Source of the DNA: Madurella fahalii
Lineage: Eukaryota > Ascomycota > Sordariomycetes > Sordariales
Assembly: GCA_029876055.1 (NCBI GenBank)
Contig: CM056876.1
Span: 1 to 64,000 of the forward strand
DNA length: 64,000 nucleotides
Direction of reading: 5' to 3'
Each line of letters starts with the position of its first letter. The first letter of the stretch is position 1. The translations under genes and the position numbers were made by a program. The notes beneath the pieces were generated by a model, which did not search any database, was not told the origin of the DNA, and saw nothing but the letters and a program-made list of their open reading frames with translations. Below, one piece after another: positions 32,192-44,330 of the stretch.

Positions 32192-32295
32192 TAGTTTCTC
32201 TAGTTATGGTAGGAAAAGGAAAATTAAGGGTGGAAAAGAAGGTACATAGAGATAGGTAAATTGATGAAAGATAACCAACGTACTAAAAGGGAGAG

Positions 32296-32340
32296 AAAGA
32301 AAAGAAAAGAAAAGAAAAGAAAAGAAAAGAAAAGAAAAAG
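32296..32340. repeat. (AAAGA)n microsatellite
   Basis: Eight or nine consecutive AAAAG units lie about 100 bp after the P450 stop codon, probably in its 3' untranslated region. Confidence 0.8.
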
Positions 32341-32755
32341 GTATAACGGCCTCAAGAGCCTGTTGCAACTATAGGCCCAGCGGGAAAACCTGTCCCGGCC
32401 GAGTTTGTGAGGGCGCTGTAACTTACGAAGGAAGGAAAGCCGCTCTCTGGAAGAATGAATTTCTCAGAGCTACCGAGGATTGTTGTCCCGTATAGCATTT
32501 ATCGAGACAGTTACGTTAGAGGCCCATCCGAGGTGATTCGGTTGTACCTCGGGAAGATTGAATTCGGGAGCATTCGCCCTAGCTAGCTCATGATTTAGAA
32601 GAGGTCCCCAAAATATACAGATTGTTCTACGGAGTCTAGTCTAGAAATCATCTCGCGCAAAACAGCCCAAATGCAAGTTAAAATAGAATGATAGCAACCC
32701 AAGCCTTTGTACCGTGCCGGCCAACGCCTCGCTATGAACTCGAGAGAAAGCAAAC
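32341..32755. other. Intergenic region between convergent genes
   Basis: Spacer between the P450 (plus) and phosphate symporter (minus) 3' ends. It should hold both 3' untranslated regions. No other feature is seen. Confidence 0.5.
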
Positions 32756-34837
32756 CTACGCGCCGAAATGCGGGGCGTTCAGGAAGAGACCCATGAGGAC
32801 TCCGGCGAGAGTACCCGCCACGGGAATGGTGGCAATCCACGAAATGACGAGCAGGCTGACCCGTTGGAAGTTGACCGCCTTGAACGTGCCGTTGCAGAGT
32901 CCGACTCCTACGGTGGCGCCCGTGATGCACATAGAGGTGGACACAGGGAGGGAGTATTGGGAGAAGATGAGGACTGTGATGGCTGCGCCTAATTCCATGC
33001 TCGAGCCTGCAAATGCGTTAGCCTGCGGAACCTGTGAGGCACGACGGAGGGCGCGACAAACCTCTGCTTGGCGAGTGGTACGTGATCTTGTTGCCCATGA
33101 CCTTCATGATGTTGTAGCCGTAGGTGATCAGGCCGATCGAGATGGTGGCCGAGAGGACGACGAGCTGCCAAATGGGAACCTCGGCCTTGGAGGCCGCCGC
33201 GCTGCCGGTAGACCACGCCGTGTAGATGACGGCCCATGGCCCGACAGAGTTGCCGATATCGTTGGCGCCGTGGGCGAAGGAGGCGGTGCAGGCCGTGATG
33301 ATCTGCACAAACGAGTACGTGTGCTCAACTTCGTTGGGGTACTTTTTGGCGTGGCCGTACACCATGGCCATGCGCTCGCCTTCAGGGGTGCCAGCGATAC
33401 CTGATTGGGCAGCGTGGATGTCGTAATGGAGGCCGTAGAGCGCGGCGACGACAATCATGGCGGGGATGCGCTTGAGCAGGGTCTTGATGTTGTGCAGCTC
33501 ATAGAGCTGGCCGGCGCCCATAGGATTCTCGTGCAGAGTGCGCATAGCCCAGCCGATAGGCCCCTGGTTCTGCCTGAGCTTGGCGTGGAGCTTCTCCTCT
33601 CCCTCGGCCACGAGCTGCTGGTACGTTTTATGCGGCTGCTGAACCTCCGTTTCGGCAAGCTTCTTTTCGATGTCTGAGCTGGCAATCGAGGGCGCGGAGG
33701 GGGGTGCCGGTAGAATCACCATGTCATCGTCTTCTTGGACGACGGCATAATTGGGGACGACGGCCATAGACCTGTCGGCATCCGGCGGCGGGGGACGCCT
33801 GAAGAGCAGGGGGCCCTGGATAACCATCCACCACCGGACGGTGTAGTCTTTCTTGATGACCTTGGCGTGGACATACGGCACGAAAAACAAGGCCGCGAAG
33901 ATAGCAAGGCCGCCGCCCGCACCCAGGGTCACGCCGGCGATAAACTGCGGGGGTCTTTTGCCTAAGCCCAGATTGGGAGAGCCCTTGTATACGATCGACA
34001 AGGTGCAGATGGTTCCTGAAAAAGACAGTCAGCGTCTCCTGGCGTCTCTTGTCATAGGGGTGACGGTGCATACCTGCGATCAGGAAAAAAAATGGCGACG
34101 TGTACACGGCCCATGAGACCGGGTTTTTGCGAATGTGCACGGTCAACTTGATCAACATGAACACCATCGCGCCAAAGCCTGAAAAGTGCGTGTTAGCTTT
34201 GGCCACTCCACACGGCGGTTAGTGGTGCCTACAAGCGGAGATAGCGGGGGCCATTCCCAGGCCAGCAAAGATGGCGCCGAGGCCCTTGCCGTTGTTCCAA
34301 CCCCATTGCACCTGGGAAGCGCCAACAGTGGCGACGCCGACGCCTGCGACGGCGGAAACGAGCGAGTACGTCGACGAGACGTGGGCCGAGTGACGGGTGC
34401 ACCACATGACCCAGGAGGATGCGGCGGCAAGGGCACACGTAAAGGCCAGCATCTGGACGCCGGCATTGCCCTGGAAAGCGTCATTGGGGATGATCTGGTT
34501 TTTGATCGTGTCGGCTATGTGGTGTCAGCATCGGGTTGATCATGCGAGCATCATGTTAACGAAAACGACGGGACGAACCGGTGCGAGCGCCGACAGTGAT
34601 GGCTCCTAGCATCTCGAATATTGTGCCGAAAATCATGGCTTGTTTGTAGGTGATTGACCGTGACGAGACGCTGGTGGCCCAGGCATTCGCGACATCGTCT
34701 ACACGAACCGTCAGCTGCCATCATCCGGGTCCCCGGGACCGCGACGCAGAGTACTCACTCGCGCCATTGTTATAGGCGTCAAACAGAGCAAAGAAGGTGC
34801 CGATGACGAAAACATAGGTGTACTGGTCAAGCGCCAT
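32756..34837 (-). CDS. Sodium/phosphate symporter, PHO4 (PiT) family, Pho89/PHO-4-like
   Basis: Six exons (34837-34759, 34698-34579, 34514-34233, 34178-34074, 34015-33062, 33006-32756), 1,791 nt, 596 aa, all in phase. Both signature repeats of the PiT family are intact: GANDVANAWATSVSSRS in the N-terminal half and HGANDIGNSVGPWAV in the C-terminal half. Between them is a long hydrophilic loop (about residues 255-380, with VVQEDDDMVILP). About ten to twelve membrane spans. Moves phosphate with sodium across the plasma membrane; in Neurospora and yeast this type is induced by phosphate starvation (established). A CACGTGGG site about 300 bp upstream fits that control. Confidence 0.94.
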
Positions 34838-37430
34838 CTTTGCATAGGCGGATGCGCTACCGGCCAGGGCTCGAACGGGAGATGAGCTGCACAGATCTCT
34901 TTGCAGCAAGAGCAGGAAGCCATGCTGGGCATAAGCGGGCTTTTAAGGACGAGATGGCGGATGTCGTGACCGCCAGCCTCCGAGTTCGATTGTCACTGAC
35001 CATGGACGGGCCTAGGCCATGGGCCCTCATCTGGACGTCGGTCGCCGAGGATGCCACAGCCCGGTACAGTACTGCATGCCGTCATGGGTATGGAACAAAC
35101 CCGAGTGTCGCAAGATCACTTTCCCAAAGCGGACCCCACGTGGGCGGCTGATTGGTCCTGGCAGTCTCAAAACACATTTTGGAGCATCAAAAAATAGCCG
35201 CCCCTCGGAGCAAAAACCTTCGCTGCGTTCGCAGCCAATGGCGAGGCTTGCGCTCTCCGAGCGACCGCCGTGGCTTTGTCGGTGCCGCTGCTGATCTGGA
35301 GCCCCACGGATCCCGGAACGTATCGGAGACGCAGGCTCGCCCGGAGTGCTGAAACAGGCGATACACTTGTCCTACATCCAGCTTTCTCTCGGCTCCTCTT
35401 GCTCTTTTGTCGCCACCCTGCCCTGGTCGCCCCTCTGCGGCTTGGCGACGGCGGGGTAGGGGGGACGCATCGGGTGTCGAAAAACGAGCAGGGCGCACTG
35501 ATTATTGGCATGCTTATTTGGCAATATGTGGCGCTTGCCGCGCAAGACTGTCCATGACTGAGACATGGCGGGCTTCAAGCTGGACGACGCCCCAGGGTCG
35601 CCCCAGGGTGATAGTCAACGAATTCCACGTTGCCAGGTTTCTGAGACGGCCCAGCAGAGCGCTTTATCGTGCCTCTGCTAGGTTGCGTAGCAATCAAGTG
35701 GACGCAGGATGCTTCCGCAAGGGGAAATGTCTCGCGTGCAAACAAGTCTCAAACGCTGAGGACTCGTTTTTGTGCAAACGCCTCAACTCACTCGAATTGG
35801 TCTGGATCTGCGCTCAGCGCGCCAAGACGCACGCCAAGCACACCGCTCCAACCTTCCTTCAAGAGCAGCCGCCTCGACGACTCGAACAAAGCCGCGCGAC
35901 AGGGATCCCGAACGTTGCCGCGAAGAAGCCAAAAACAGATTCCGCGCCAAGCAAAGGGGCGCCAGAGTCGGTCAAGCAATGTGTGCCGGGTGGAACCAGC
36001 CAGGCGACCAAAAGCACACTTGGATTTGGCACCACTATGCCGCTCCACCACGTGCTCAAATAGTTGGTTGAGTGGGCATCTACCAAGGGCGTCGGCTGCT
36101 ACAAGTTGCAATCGCAATACGCGGGGGCCTCCGCGCTGCTGTTTGTCAGCCCGGTGCTCTGGTTGTCCCACTATATTTAATCTGCTTGTGTCTGTCAGGC
36201 CAAGAGAATCCAGCAACGGCCGTGTCTAAGACCACCACCCAAGAGAAGCTTGAGTAAATCAAGACAACTTGGCGAACGTGGGGGCGGGCCGGAGACAAAC
36301 ACGCGTGGTTGGCAGTCGCGCCAATACCGGCTTACCCCCTGCAGGTGATAAGGTGTACATGGCAGCAGCCACTGTCAGATCTAGTAGGGAATCAAAATTT
36401 CGCCGACCGAGTCTGAAAGAGGTGCGCCATTTCTAGATGCACAAGACCCGGGAATCCGAAGACTAGGTGCAACCTGTCCATCTGAGTAGGTAGTTACGCT
36501 TGGGCTGCGTAGGATACCGAGCTGTTATCCCCAGGAGGTCTGGGATTTCTATCAATCGCACAACAAGATCGCCGGACGGTGCCCTGGGCAGCCTATCCCT
36601 AAACGGTGCCAAGCCCCCGATAGAAATAACAATGTCGCGCCGGCAGTTGATGACGGGGTTGGTTTGTCGCTCGCCAGTCAGTCTTGGTCTGTTTCGTAAC
36701 CTTGCCACTGTCCGTTCCTGCCCGATCCATCCGTAACCCGCCGATCATACGCTTGACCGAACTTGGCAACAACAAAGTGGCGCCAGGGTAGGGGATTAAG
36801 ATAGAATGCCTGGCAGATACTCACACGGCACTGCACTCTTTCGGTATCCGTATTCAGACACAACCCAATCCCGTCTCTGAAGCAGGGAGTCGCTGGGATG
36901 GACCGCAAGACCTCCCCCCCGACTAGACACCACAACACCGCCCGCAAGACGGAAGGAATACGGTTCCGACAGATCTCCTCAACAGATCTTGCCGAACGCC
37001 CCCACGTGGATGGTTGACCCTGGGCCCCTTGCGTGCTTCCTGGGCAGGGAGAAAGTGGCCGTTATTACGGCATCCATTCACAGTCCATGGATGCACAGCG
37101 GAAGTGGCTAAAGGAAGGACAAGCGGGACCAGATGATCACTGCCATCAGCCTCAAGCACTCCACTCCACATGCCAATTGGTCATTTCTATCCAAGATCCT
37201 TGCGCCCGATATGTATGCCTGGGCGCAAGCCATCTGAGGGCTTAATTTGCATCCAACTATCGTAAACGAGCGTGATACTGCTATTTTTCTGCTGGGATGA
37301 GGAACTGAAATCCGTGCCCGGGAACAGATATCGAGAATAGCCATCTCATTGCGAGAACGTCCGGGGGACAACACAAAACACTGATAAAGGCTGCGCCAAA
37401 TATAAAAAAGCCAAGACCTCCTCTCAGCCC
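34838..37430. other. Long intergenic region upstream of the symporter
   Basis: These 2.6 kb carry the symporter promoter. Several overlapping open frames on both strands between 35400 and 36250 have no recognisable domain, no consistent codon pattern and no clear start, so none is called. Further CACGTG cores occur at about 36050 and 37002. The last ~190 bases are the probable 3' flank of the GH16 gene. Confidence 0.5.
35138..35145 (+). promoter_or_regulatory. Putative PHO box (CACGTGGG)
   Basis: CACGTGGG lies about 300 bp upstream of the symporter start codon. The bHLH phosphate regulators NUC-1 of Neurospora and Pho4 of yeast bind CACGTG with a preference for a following G (established). 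Position and gene type fit; function is inferred. Confidence 0.55.
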
Positions 37431-38733
37431 CTATAGGCACTGAGAATAATAGTCGTTCTGAAACCGGCACGTGCTCCCGGTAGCGCAGCCCCGACACCCA
37501 TTCCAGTTCTTCCCGGCGCACTGGCCGTACTTCACCGACTCGCAGGCCGCGGGCTGAGGCTGTTGCTGTACTCCGCCTGTGAGAAAGCCACCGTCAGCAT
37601 AAACAGCAAAAACGGGAAACGGGAGCAGCTCGGGAGGCACACCCACCACTCGTCATGAGCACCGGAGTTCCAAGCCTGGTCGTCTCATCGATGCTGCACA
37701 CATTCTTACAACCGCCCGACTTCCCCGCCCCTGGGTCCGTGTTGTTGTACACCATCTCGATCCACCTGATCTGCAGATACGCCTCCCCGCCGATAGGCAT
37801 ATGCCCCGACCACGACCCGCCATCGCTCCACGCGTTGAAGATGACGAGTGCCGGGTCCCGCGGCGCCTGAAACTTGATCTCGCTCACCAAATGCCCGTTG
37901 ACGTACCAGGTGCTGCTCCCGGGGGTCCAGTCCATCCTGTAATCCGCCCACTCGCTCCACCTCTTCCCCGCTGGGAGCGTCACGTTCCTCGTCGCGTCCG
38001 GGATATCGCTCGTGCTGTTCCACGCTGGCTGGTTCGTGTACTGCACGTACACGGGCGGGTCGCGCGTGCGGATCTCGAGGTCGGCTTCCTGCACCCCCGA
38101 GATGTTGTGCGGCGTCGGCGGCGGCCGGTACGTGAACATGGCCGTGACGGCGCCCGAGGCGCCCTTGGTTCGCGCTTGCATCCGCACAGACAAGAACTGG
38201 TAACCCTGGCTGACCGATTCAAACTCGGCAGAGGACTGGAACGTAGCGTGTCGAACCGTGCGCATTGTTAGGTGGGTGCCCGTCGGTGCCGGCGGCGGGG
38301 GCAGCCAGGGGTTGAAGAATGGGCTCCAGGCCCGGTCCGTGTCGCGCTCGATGTAGATGTTGTTGGGGCTGTTGACCATCTTCAAGGTCGCGTCGTTGAG
38401 GGTCGTGTTGTCGAGGCTCAGCAGCGCCGAGTTGTTCCAGCTCATGATGGCCCACGTCCGGGTGAAGTCCGAATCGGCAAAGAAGGGGCTGGTCGGCGGG
38501 GCCTGCGCGTTGGCCTCGAAACTGTCGAGAGGCCTGGTGACATTGACATACCGCGAGAGCGAGCGAAAGTCGAAGAAGTGGTGGTGGGAGAAGTAGTTGG
38601 AGGTCGTCGCGTTGGTCTTGTAGCAATGGCAATTTGAATCCGTCGTCAGGGGGTAGGCGCCCCGGGCGACGGCCACTAGAGAGGCCGCAGCGACCACCAG
38701 GCTGAAAGCCCGTGTCGGGGCGTCTGCTGGCAT
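37431..38733 (-). CDS. Secreted glycoside hydrolase family 16 protein with C-terminal CBM1
   Basis: Two exons (38733-37647, 37576-37431), 1,233 nt, 410 aa. The N-terminus has a signal peptide (SLVVAAASLVAVARGA). The GH16 catalytic signature ExDxE is present as EADLE (Glu216, Asp218, Glu220), nucleophile and acid/base both kept. HHFFDFRSLSRY and many N-glycosylation sequons are visible. The last ~33 residues form a fungal cellulose-binding module: YGQCAGKNWNGC...GSTCRFQNDYYSQCL, with conserved aromatics and cysteines. The likely role is extracellular cleavage of beta-1,3(4)-glucans while bound to plant or fungal wall; exact substrate is not readable from sequence. The intron falls in the linker just before the CBM1. 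Confidence 0.92.
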
Positions 38734-39869
38734 CGCGGTGATGTTCGCTAGACTACGCAGGATTCGACGTGCTTAGGCGAGGCTATGCTTGCGATAACAA
38801 GGCTCGAGGTGAAAAGAGTGCCGTTCCTGCATAGAGGTAGGCGAGGGCGTTTAGCGCTGCATGACTACAAATACGCATCTTGCCTAGGTTTCCCGCACTG
38901 AAATTGTGTGATAGAACTCGTGGAGGGGGTGGCAGGGGGTGGCGAGCTCGAGCTATCAAGCTTTCGGTTATGCTAAAGTGCAGAAGAGAACTGTCTATCC
39001 ACGGCAATTGTAAAGTGTCGTGTCCTGCTCTAAGCCAATACAATAAGCGCAGATATATCGGACGCGCGTAACTCATTATCGATATGTTAGCAGCATCATC
39101 CAGGGGCAGTTTGGGCTCATCAAGAGAGTCCAGGGGTGTGCCGGCAATAGCGACGCCTTCCATTACCAATGCCGGCAATCGACGGGTGATGCAGGTTATA
39201 TGAGACGGCGCGTTCGGTTTGCTCGGAGATATGAGGAGCGCAGCACCATTGCGAGTCTAGAAATATATTTACCCGCGTGATATTACGACGATTATGGACT
39301 GGGGTTGGCATGCGGGGGCGTGCGCTATACCAGAGGCTCTTGAAATGGCATTTTAGCGAACAGAGCATTGGCACCCAAGATGGTACCCGAGCCACGTCGA
39401 TCTTTCATCACATCATCTAAAACCCGGTATATCACTGCCTTTCCTAACCAGGCTGCCGCCCTTCCTAGCCCGGCAGTTCCCTCGGCCGCAAACTCCCATT
39501 CAGGGGCAGAATTGCGCCGAGTATGGGGCGGTACTTGAGAGGCTCTAGGGCTCTTCCAATTTTCGTCTGCCACAACGCGGCAAGCCATGCCGAGATCCAG
39601 GCTCGGCGCGATGCCGCAAGAGCGTTGCGGCTAGTCAATGAGGCGCATTGCGTACCTTATCGTGGCTACGATGCGGTTTGATAACACGCGGTCATAAGTA
39701 TCGTGCAAGACGAGGACCCTGGCGAGCTGTGTGACGCAGCGCATCCATAATGTCCCACTCGGCCGGACCGGGCGGTGGCGACATCCATTGTGGCCGATTT
39801 CGGAGCCCTATCAGCGCTCTCGCAACGGCCATACAGGGTCGCTGAGGAGCCTGCCATACATCGACCGGC
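38734..39869. other. Intergenic region
   Basis: Contains the GH16 promoter and the 3' flank of the F-box gene. No gene or repeat was recognised. The GC content drops around 39000-39450. Confidence 0.5.
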
Positions 39870-41790
39870 TCAGAACAGATACTCGTCCCACCGGTCCTCG
39901 TGATAGGCGTAGAACAGCTCGTCCAGGCTGTGCCCGTGATCGTCGCCGAGCCGCTGCAGGAAGGCGTCGAATGTCGGTGGCCGCCGGGCTGCTCTCTCCG
40001 GATCCGACTCGTCGCCTGAAAAGTAGTACTCTGATGCCTCGTCTTCCTCCTCGAGCTCGTACTCTTCCTCATCAGGAATCTCGACCGGTTCTTCTGCATC
40101 CTCTTCGCCGTCTTCAACTTCTTCCTCGCCGTCCCCTTCCTCCTCGGCGGGTTCCATCTCGTCTTCGTCCTGGTAAGACGGAAGCAGATCAAAGGTCCTG
40201 AACTTAATGCCGGCCCTTGCGCAGCGTTGCCGGGCAGTCTCGACTTCCCTCTTGAAGCGCCTGTGGAATCTGCTCTCCGCGGGCCATGAGTGTATCGCGA
40301 GCGAAATACTCGCCAGCCGGTGTGCCCTGCTGCTGCAGAGACACTCAACGCCGTGCAACACCATGTCTAGGTTGGCAAGGTAACTCTGCTTCCAATCGCT
40401 GGCGGTCCCCCACTCGCACACTAGAGTGAAGTCGCGGAGCGACGGCGGCAAGAGCTGACAGAGCCGTTCGCCATCATCCTCTTCCAGAATGCCCAGCGTG
40501 CCAAAGACGCCCCGGTAGTCGAGTGTTAGACTTTCCAACCGCCTCAGTTCGGGGATGCAGCGTAGCCGGTGGTTCTCAGGTTTCCTCGGCCTCTCCCTCC
40601 CACGTGTTAGATAGTGTCCTTCAGACAGGGCCACCAACTCCAGCGTCTTCAATGACCCCGCCAGCCCGGCGAGAGCATCGTTCAGTGTCTTTCCCTCGGG
40701 TAGCAGGTCTCTGTCGTCGTCGGTAGAGCTCGCCTCGAAGTGCACAACCAGCGTCTGGAGGTTGACGCACGCCAGGCAAAAAGCGACAAGCCTTGGCTCG
40801 TGCATGTTGGTACCGTAGATGCGGAGATGTTCTATCTGCGGCAACGGTGGGAGCGTTATGTCATCGGAGAAAACGTTAGCCGCCGGCGAGCAACACAACT
40901 CGAGCGTCCGGAGGTTCTTCAGGCGTGGCAGGCTGGCAACAGCAACATCGGCCAGCATGCGGGACAGCGTCAGCCCGCGGTCGCTCTCCTCCCTGTGGCA
41001 GTAAATCCGCAAGGACGCGAGGCTCCGCATGAGATCGAGAGGGACGCAGTGGGCAGCCGGGAGGACCTGGCAGCTCAGCGGGTACGAGTCGGTCAGATAG
41101 CGGAGGATTGCATCCCGAACACTCGGCATGAGCAGGTCGGCAGGTTGCCCGGAGCCGCGCTGAGCGAGGTCCTGGTCCGGGCAGGCCACGAGGAAGTCCC
41201 GTAGGTTGGGGGCGTTTAGGAGAACGGCCCTGAGCAGGTCCAAGGCGATGGTGCATTGGTGCGGTGCCTGCCAGCTCACTGACGTCGGTTAACAGACGGC
41301 TGCCCGTGGGCGCGGTGAGTCATCGATGGCCCCTACCTCCAGTCTGCCTCTGCCATTCGCGATGCACCTCGTTCGCGGTCAGGACGCCGGCGACGTTGGC
41401 AAGGCAGGTAATGCTGCGAATCCACGGCCTGATCTCGGGGCGCTCGTTCATGCGGCGGAAGAGGGTTACCAAGGCGGGCCCTGTGGGGATGACGAGGGTG
41501 TGGTAGAGCCAGGGCTTGGCGACGGCCGCCATGCGCTGCGAAGTCTGGGCAAAAGCGAGCAGGTTGCCGTGGGCGGCGAGCCAGTCAGCCCATTGGTGGC
41601 CAGCGTCCCTGAATTCCCAGGTGCCCGAGGGGCGGAGAGCGAAACGGGTCGTGAGGGGGGCCGCCGGAACCAGCCCCTCGGCGATAGGCTGCAGCAGCTC
41701 GTTCGGGAGGCGCTCCAGGGACCGGTAGACGTGCCTCGGCGGGCCGGGCGCGGGCGGGCGCGGGCCGCCGACGGCGTTCGGCGATGCCAT
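39870..41790 (-). CDS. F-box protein with leucine-rich body and acidic tail
   Basis: Two exons (41790-41337, 41278-39870), 1,863 nt, 620 aa. An F-box-like segment lies near the N-terminus (SLERLPNELLQPIAEGL, about residues 24-40). The body has irregular leucine-rich units (LKNLRTLELC, IEHLRIYGT, LQTLVVHF, LKTLELVAL, LESLTLDYRG). The tail has about 60 residues that are mostly Glu and Asp (EEEGDGEEEVEDGEEDAEE), then FDAFLQRLGDD. F-box proteins link Skp1-Cul1 ubiquitin ligases to substrates (established); the substrate here is unknown. Many fungal genomes hold large, fast-changing sets of such genes near chromosome ends. Confidence 0.82.
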
Positions 41791-43835
41791 TCGGGGGTGA
41801 TAGGAGAGAAATTCGGGGTCGGGGTTCGGGGTGGGATCCCGGCTGCTGCGCGCCAGCTTGGCTCGAGACGGCGTGCAGGCACTGCCTCGCCAGAGCCCGG
41901 TGCCGACGGTATGCGCGGTATAAGAAGGACTCGGTGCGCTCGGCAGTTGGCAATGCTGGGCGTGCGCGGCCGTTGGAACCGCAGCAGCGTTCCCTGCGAA
42001 AATCGTGCGTTTTTCCCCGTCGGCGGGGATTGCTCAGAAGGGCGCGGGCTTACGGCCAATCGGGACAATCTAGACTCCCTCTGGCTTTCCAGTCTTTTGC
42101 GCAGTGCGAGAAAGCCATCGGCAACTTCCGATCTCGGCGCGGGTCTGCTGCTGTTCCAGGCAGCTTCGACCCCTTTTGTCGCCGTGATGGACGATTCGGG
42201 AAGCTGCTCGCCAGCGCGGGTGTTAGTCCGCAGGCAGAAGGTCGGCTCCCCGGGGCCACGTTGCAGGCCGAGTGACGGGACGACGGCCAGAACGATTACA
42301 GGGGTGTCGCAGCGGCAACTCGTACTGCTGCAGCGCAGCTACTGTAGCCCTCTCAGCGGGGCGATCCAACATTGACAGATCCTTAGCCGGGGGCGCCTTG
42401 TACTGTAGACATGCCGACATCGCTAGATTGCTGCGCCCGGTTCCGCAAATTTTGCCGCGGCGCACTGTCGGTTGCGGGGAGTCGCTCCCGCATCTCGGTG
42501 CCGCCGTCATGCCATTTGGGACGCCTGACCGTTACACAGGGTGGGTCGGGCCAGCCAACATGGCGGAGCCGAGCTAGGCGGACCAAGCGTTCTGTTGCCA
42601 GATTCAGCAGGTGCTACAGCGTCATTTGGCTCGCGAAGAAGGCGCAACATCGGTTAGATCGATGAGAGTGCCGCCGAAAACTGTTTCCCACAACAGCGAC
42701 CAGGCAGCCAGAGCCGTCAAGGTCCACGGACATTGCACGATGCGGTGCCTCACTTTTGGGCGTTGCACAAAAGGGGAGATGTTAGCGCAGTGGACGACGT
42801 CTGAGCAGCTGCTGAGCTGGCGGCCCGCAGACTGGGTTACGAACGGAGAAGAAGGCGGGGTTAACGCGGTCTGAACAGTCTTCACGAACCCGAACCTGCC
42901 GTCTAGCGCTCAGAACCGACCCGGCTTCGATATTGCCCCGGGATCGACGAGGCAGGTGTCAGCCCGTTCCTCCGCCGAGGCCCGCCTACTGCAAAAGGAT
43001 TAGTATCTATAATAGCCCGGACGACAATCTACGGCAACGATCCTCGTCAGATGCCCGACGCGGCCGGGTCAAGACGCGTCAGCCTTGATGAGCAGCGGTC
43101 CGGGACCGTGACGGAACCGCCAGCACGGTCCGCGGGCCGGTTTCTTCTCTCAAGACAGCCGATGGACATGTCGGTGGAGAGCGCACTCAATGAGGGTTGG
43201 CCGGGACGGTGTGGTGGAGCACCGTAGCGACACCGCGCTAACAACTTAACGTTAGAGGTTGCCCGCCGGTGGGCCGTGCCGCTGCCCACGATGGTCTATG
43301 AGAGGGCGTTTAGCAGACGCTGGTTTAGGTGGGGTGGACCTTGAAGCGCTGCAGGCACTCTAGAGGTCGGAACTGCGTGTAAGCCGCTTGGACGACGTGG
43401 ACCACTTGCTTCCTTCGTGGCGACTGGCGATTTCTAGCTTTCGCCAAGCCCGTGGCTGTCAATTGGGCCGTTGCGTTTGTGGACTGCTCGCAGCTCCGCT
43501 CGCGGCTTTGTCGGCCGTTAGGGGCCTCCCCAATTCCGCATCCCTTGTGGCGCAAGATGTGGTCCGACTACCATTGGACAACACCCTTTACGCTCAGGCC
43601 GCTCCATTCTCACTCCCCCTCGTTCGCCGATCACGAATTGAAGAGTACACTAAGCAGCGGTGATTTGAGGCAACATCTTCATGGTATTGGCTGGGTTGGG
43701 ATTAATCCCGACGTGAGTCACCGGCAGAATCTTGTTGGCCGCACTGCACCGGGCTTCACACCGTACCAGGAATAAGAAGTCAAAAACTTCCAAGAAACGG
43801 AGCTCGGGCCACCTTTCTCGCTTGGACACGAACTG
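41791..43835. other. Intergenic region
   Basis: About 2 kb between divergent F-box and ASCH genes. Open frames here overlap each other on both strands and match nothing I recognise. No tRNA or repeat is seen. Confidence 0.5.
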
Positions 43836-44330
43836 ATGTCGGCCACCGACCCCAGTCGCCCCGATATCGTCGCCTTTATGGCCATGGCCTCAGCAGCCCT
43901 CGATGTTGATCTTCCCGCTCCAAAGGATGTCTTCAACTTTGGCGGCACGAGCCCAGCCCTCGCCGACGAGCGTCTACTCCTTGCCATACAGGGCAAAAAG
44001 ACGGCGACAACGTCGTGGCCGGTGCCGGATCCGCTTTACTGGGGGGTGGGCGATCTTTCGGTCATTCTCGATGGCAAAGGCAGCCCAGCTGCGGTGATGC
44101 GCACCACCTCGATGGTGCAGTGCAAGTTCCGCGACGTCGATGAGGAGTTTGCGCTGGCCGAGGCCGAAGGGGACTATGAGGCCTATCGGACGGGGCATAT
44201 TGAGTTTTATCGGAGCCAGCAGAAGGACGACGAGTTCGGGGACGAGAGCGTTGTTCTCTGTGAAAGGTTCGAGGTCGTTTTCTCAACTCTGAGAATAGTG
44301 GGAGCGCAGGGAAAGGGGATTGACACGTAA
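43836..44330 (+). CDS. ASCH-domain protein
   Basis: One exon, 164 aa. The fold signature is visible: a short helical start (PDIVAFMAMASAAL), FNFGGTSPALADERLLLAIQGKKTATTS with the GKKTAT core that ASCH proteins share, then PDPLYWGVGDLSVILDGKGSPAAVMRT and the C-terminal FYRSQQKDDEFGDESVVLCERFEVVF. ASCH domains are beta-barrels related to PUA and are thought to bind RNA or modified nucleosides; bacterial YqfB hydrolyses N4-acetylcytidine (established). The fungal role is unknown. The start has a Pro/Asp-rich but plausible context and no upstream in-frame alternative is needed. Cytosolic, no signal peptide. Confidence 0.85.
   Translation: MSATDPSRPDIVAFMAMASAALDVDLPAPKDVFNFGGTSPALADERLLLAIQGKKTATTSWPVPDPLYWGVGDLSVILDGKGSPAAVMRTTSMVQCKFRDVDEEFALAEAEGDYEAYRTGHIEFYRSQQKDDEFGDESVVLCERFEVVFSTLRIVGAQGKGIDT

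Noticed and set aside
35407..36229. Overlapping open frames of about 100-220 codons upstream of the phosphate symporter
   Set aside because: They overlap each other on both strands, have no recognisable domain, and none has a convincing start or codon pattern over its rivals.
41326..42375. Long plus-strand frame of about 350 codons opposite the F-box gene
   Set aside because: Most of it is antisense to the first F-box exon, whose product has a recognisable F-box; the plus frame is low-complexity and GC-driven.
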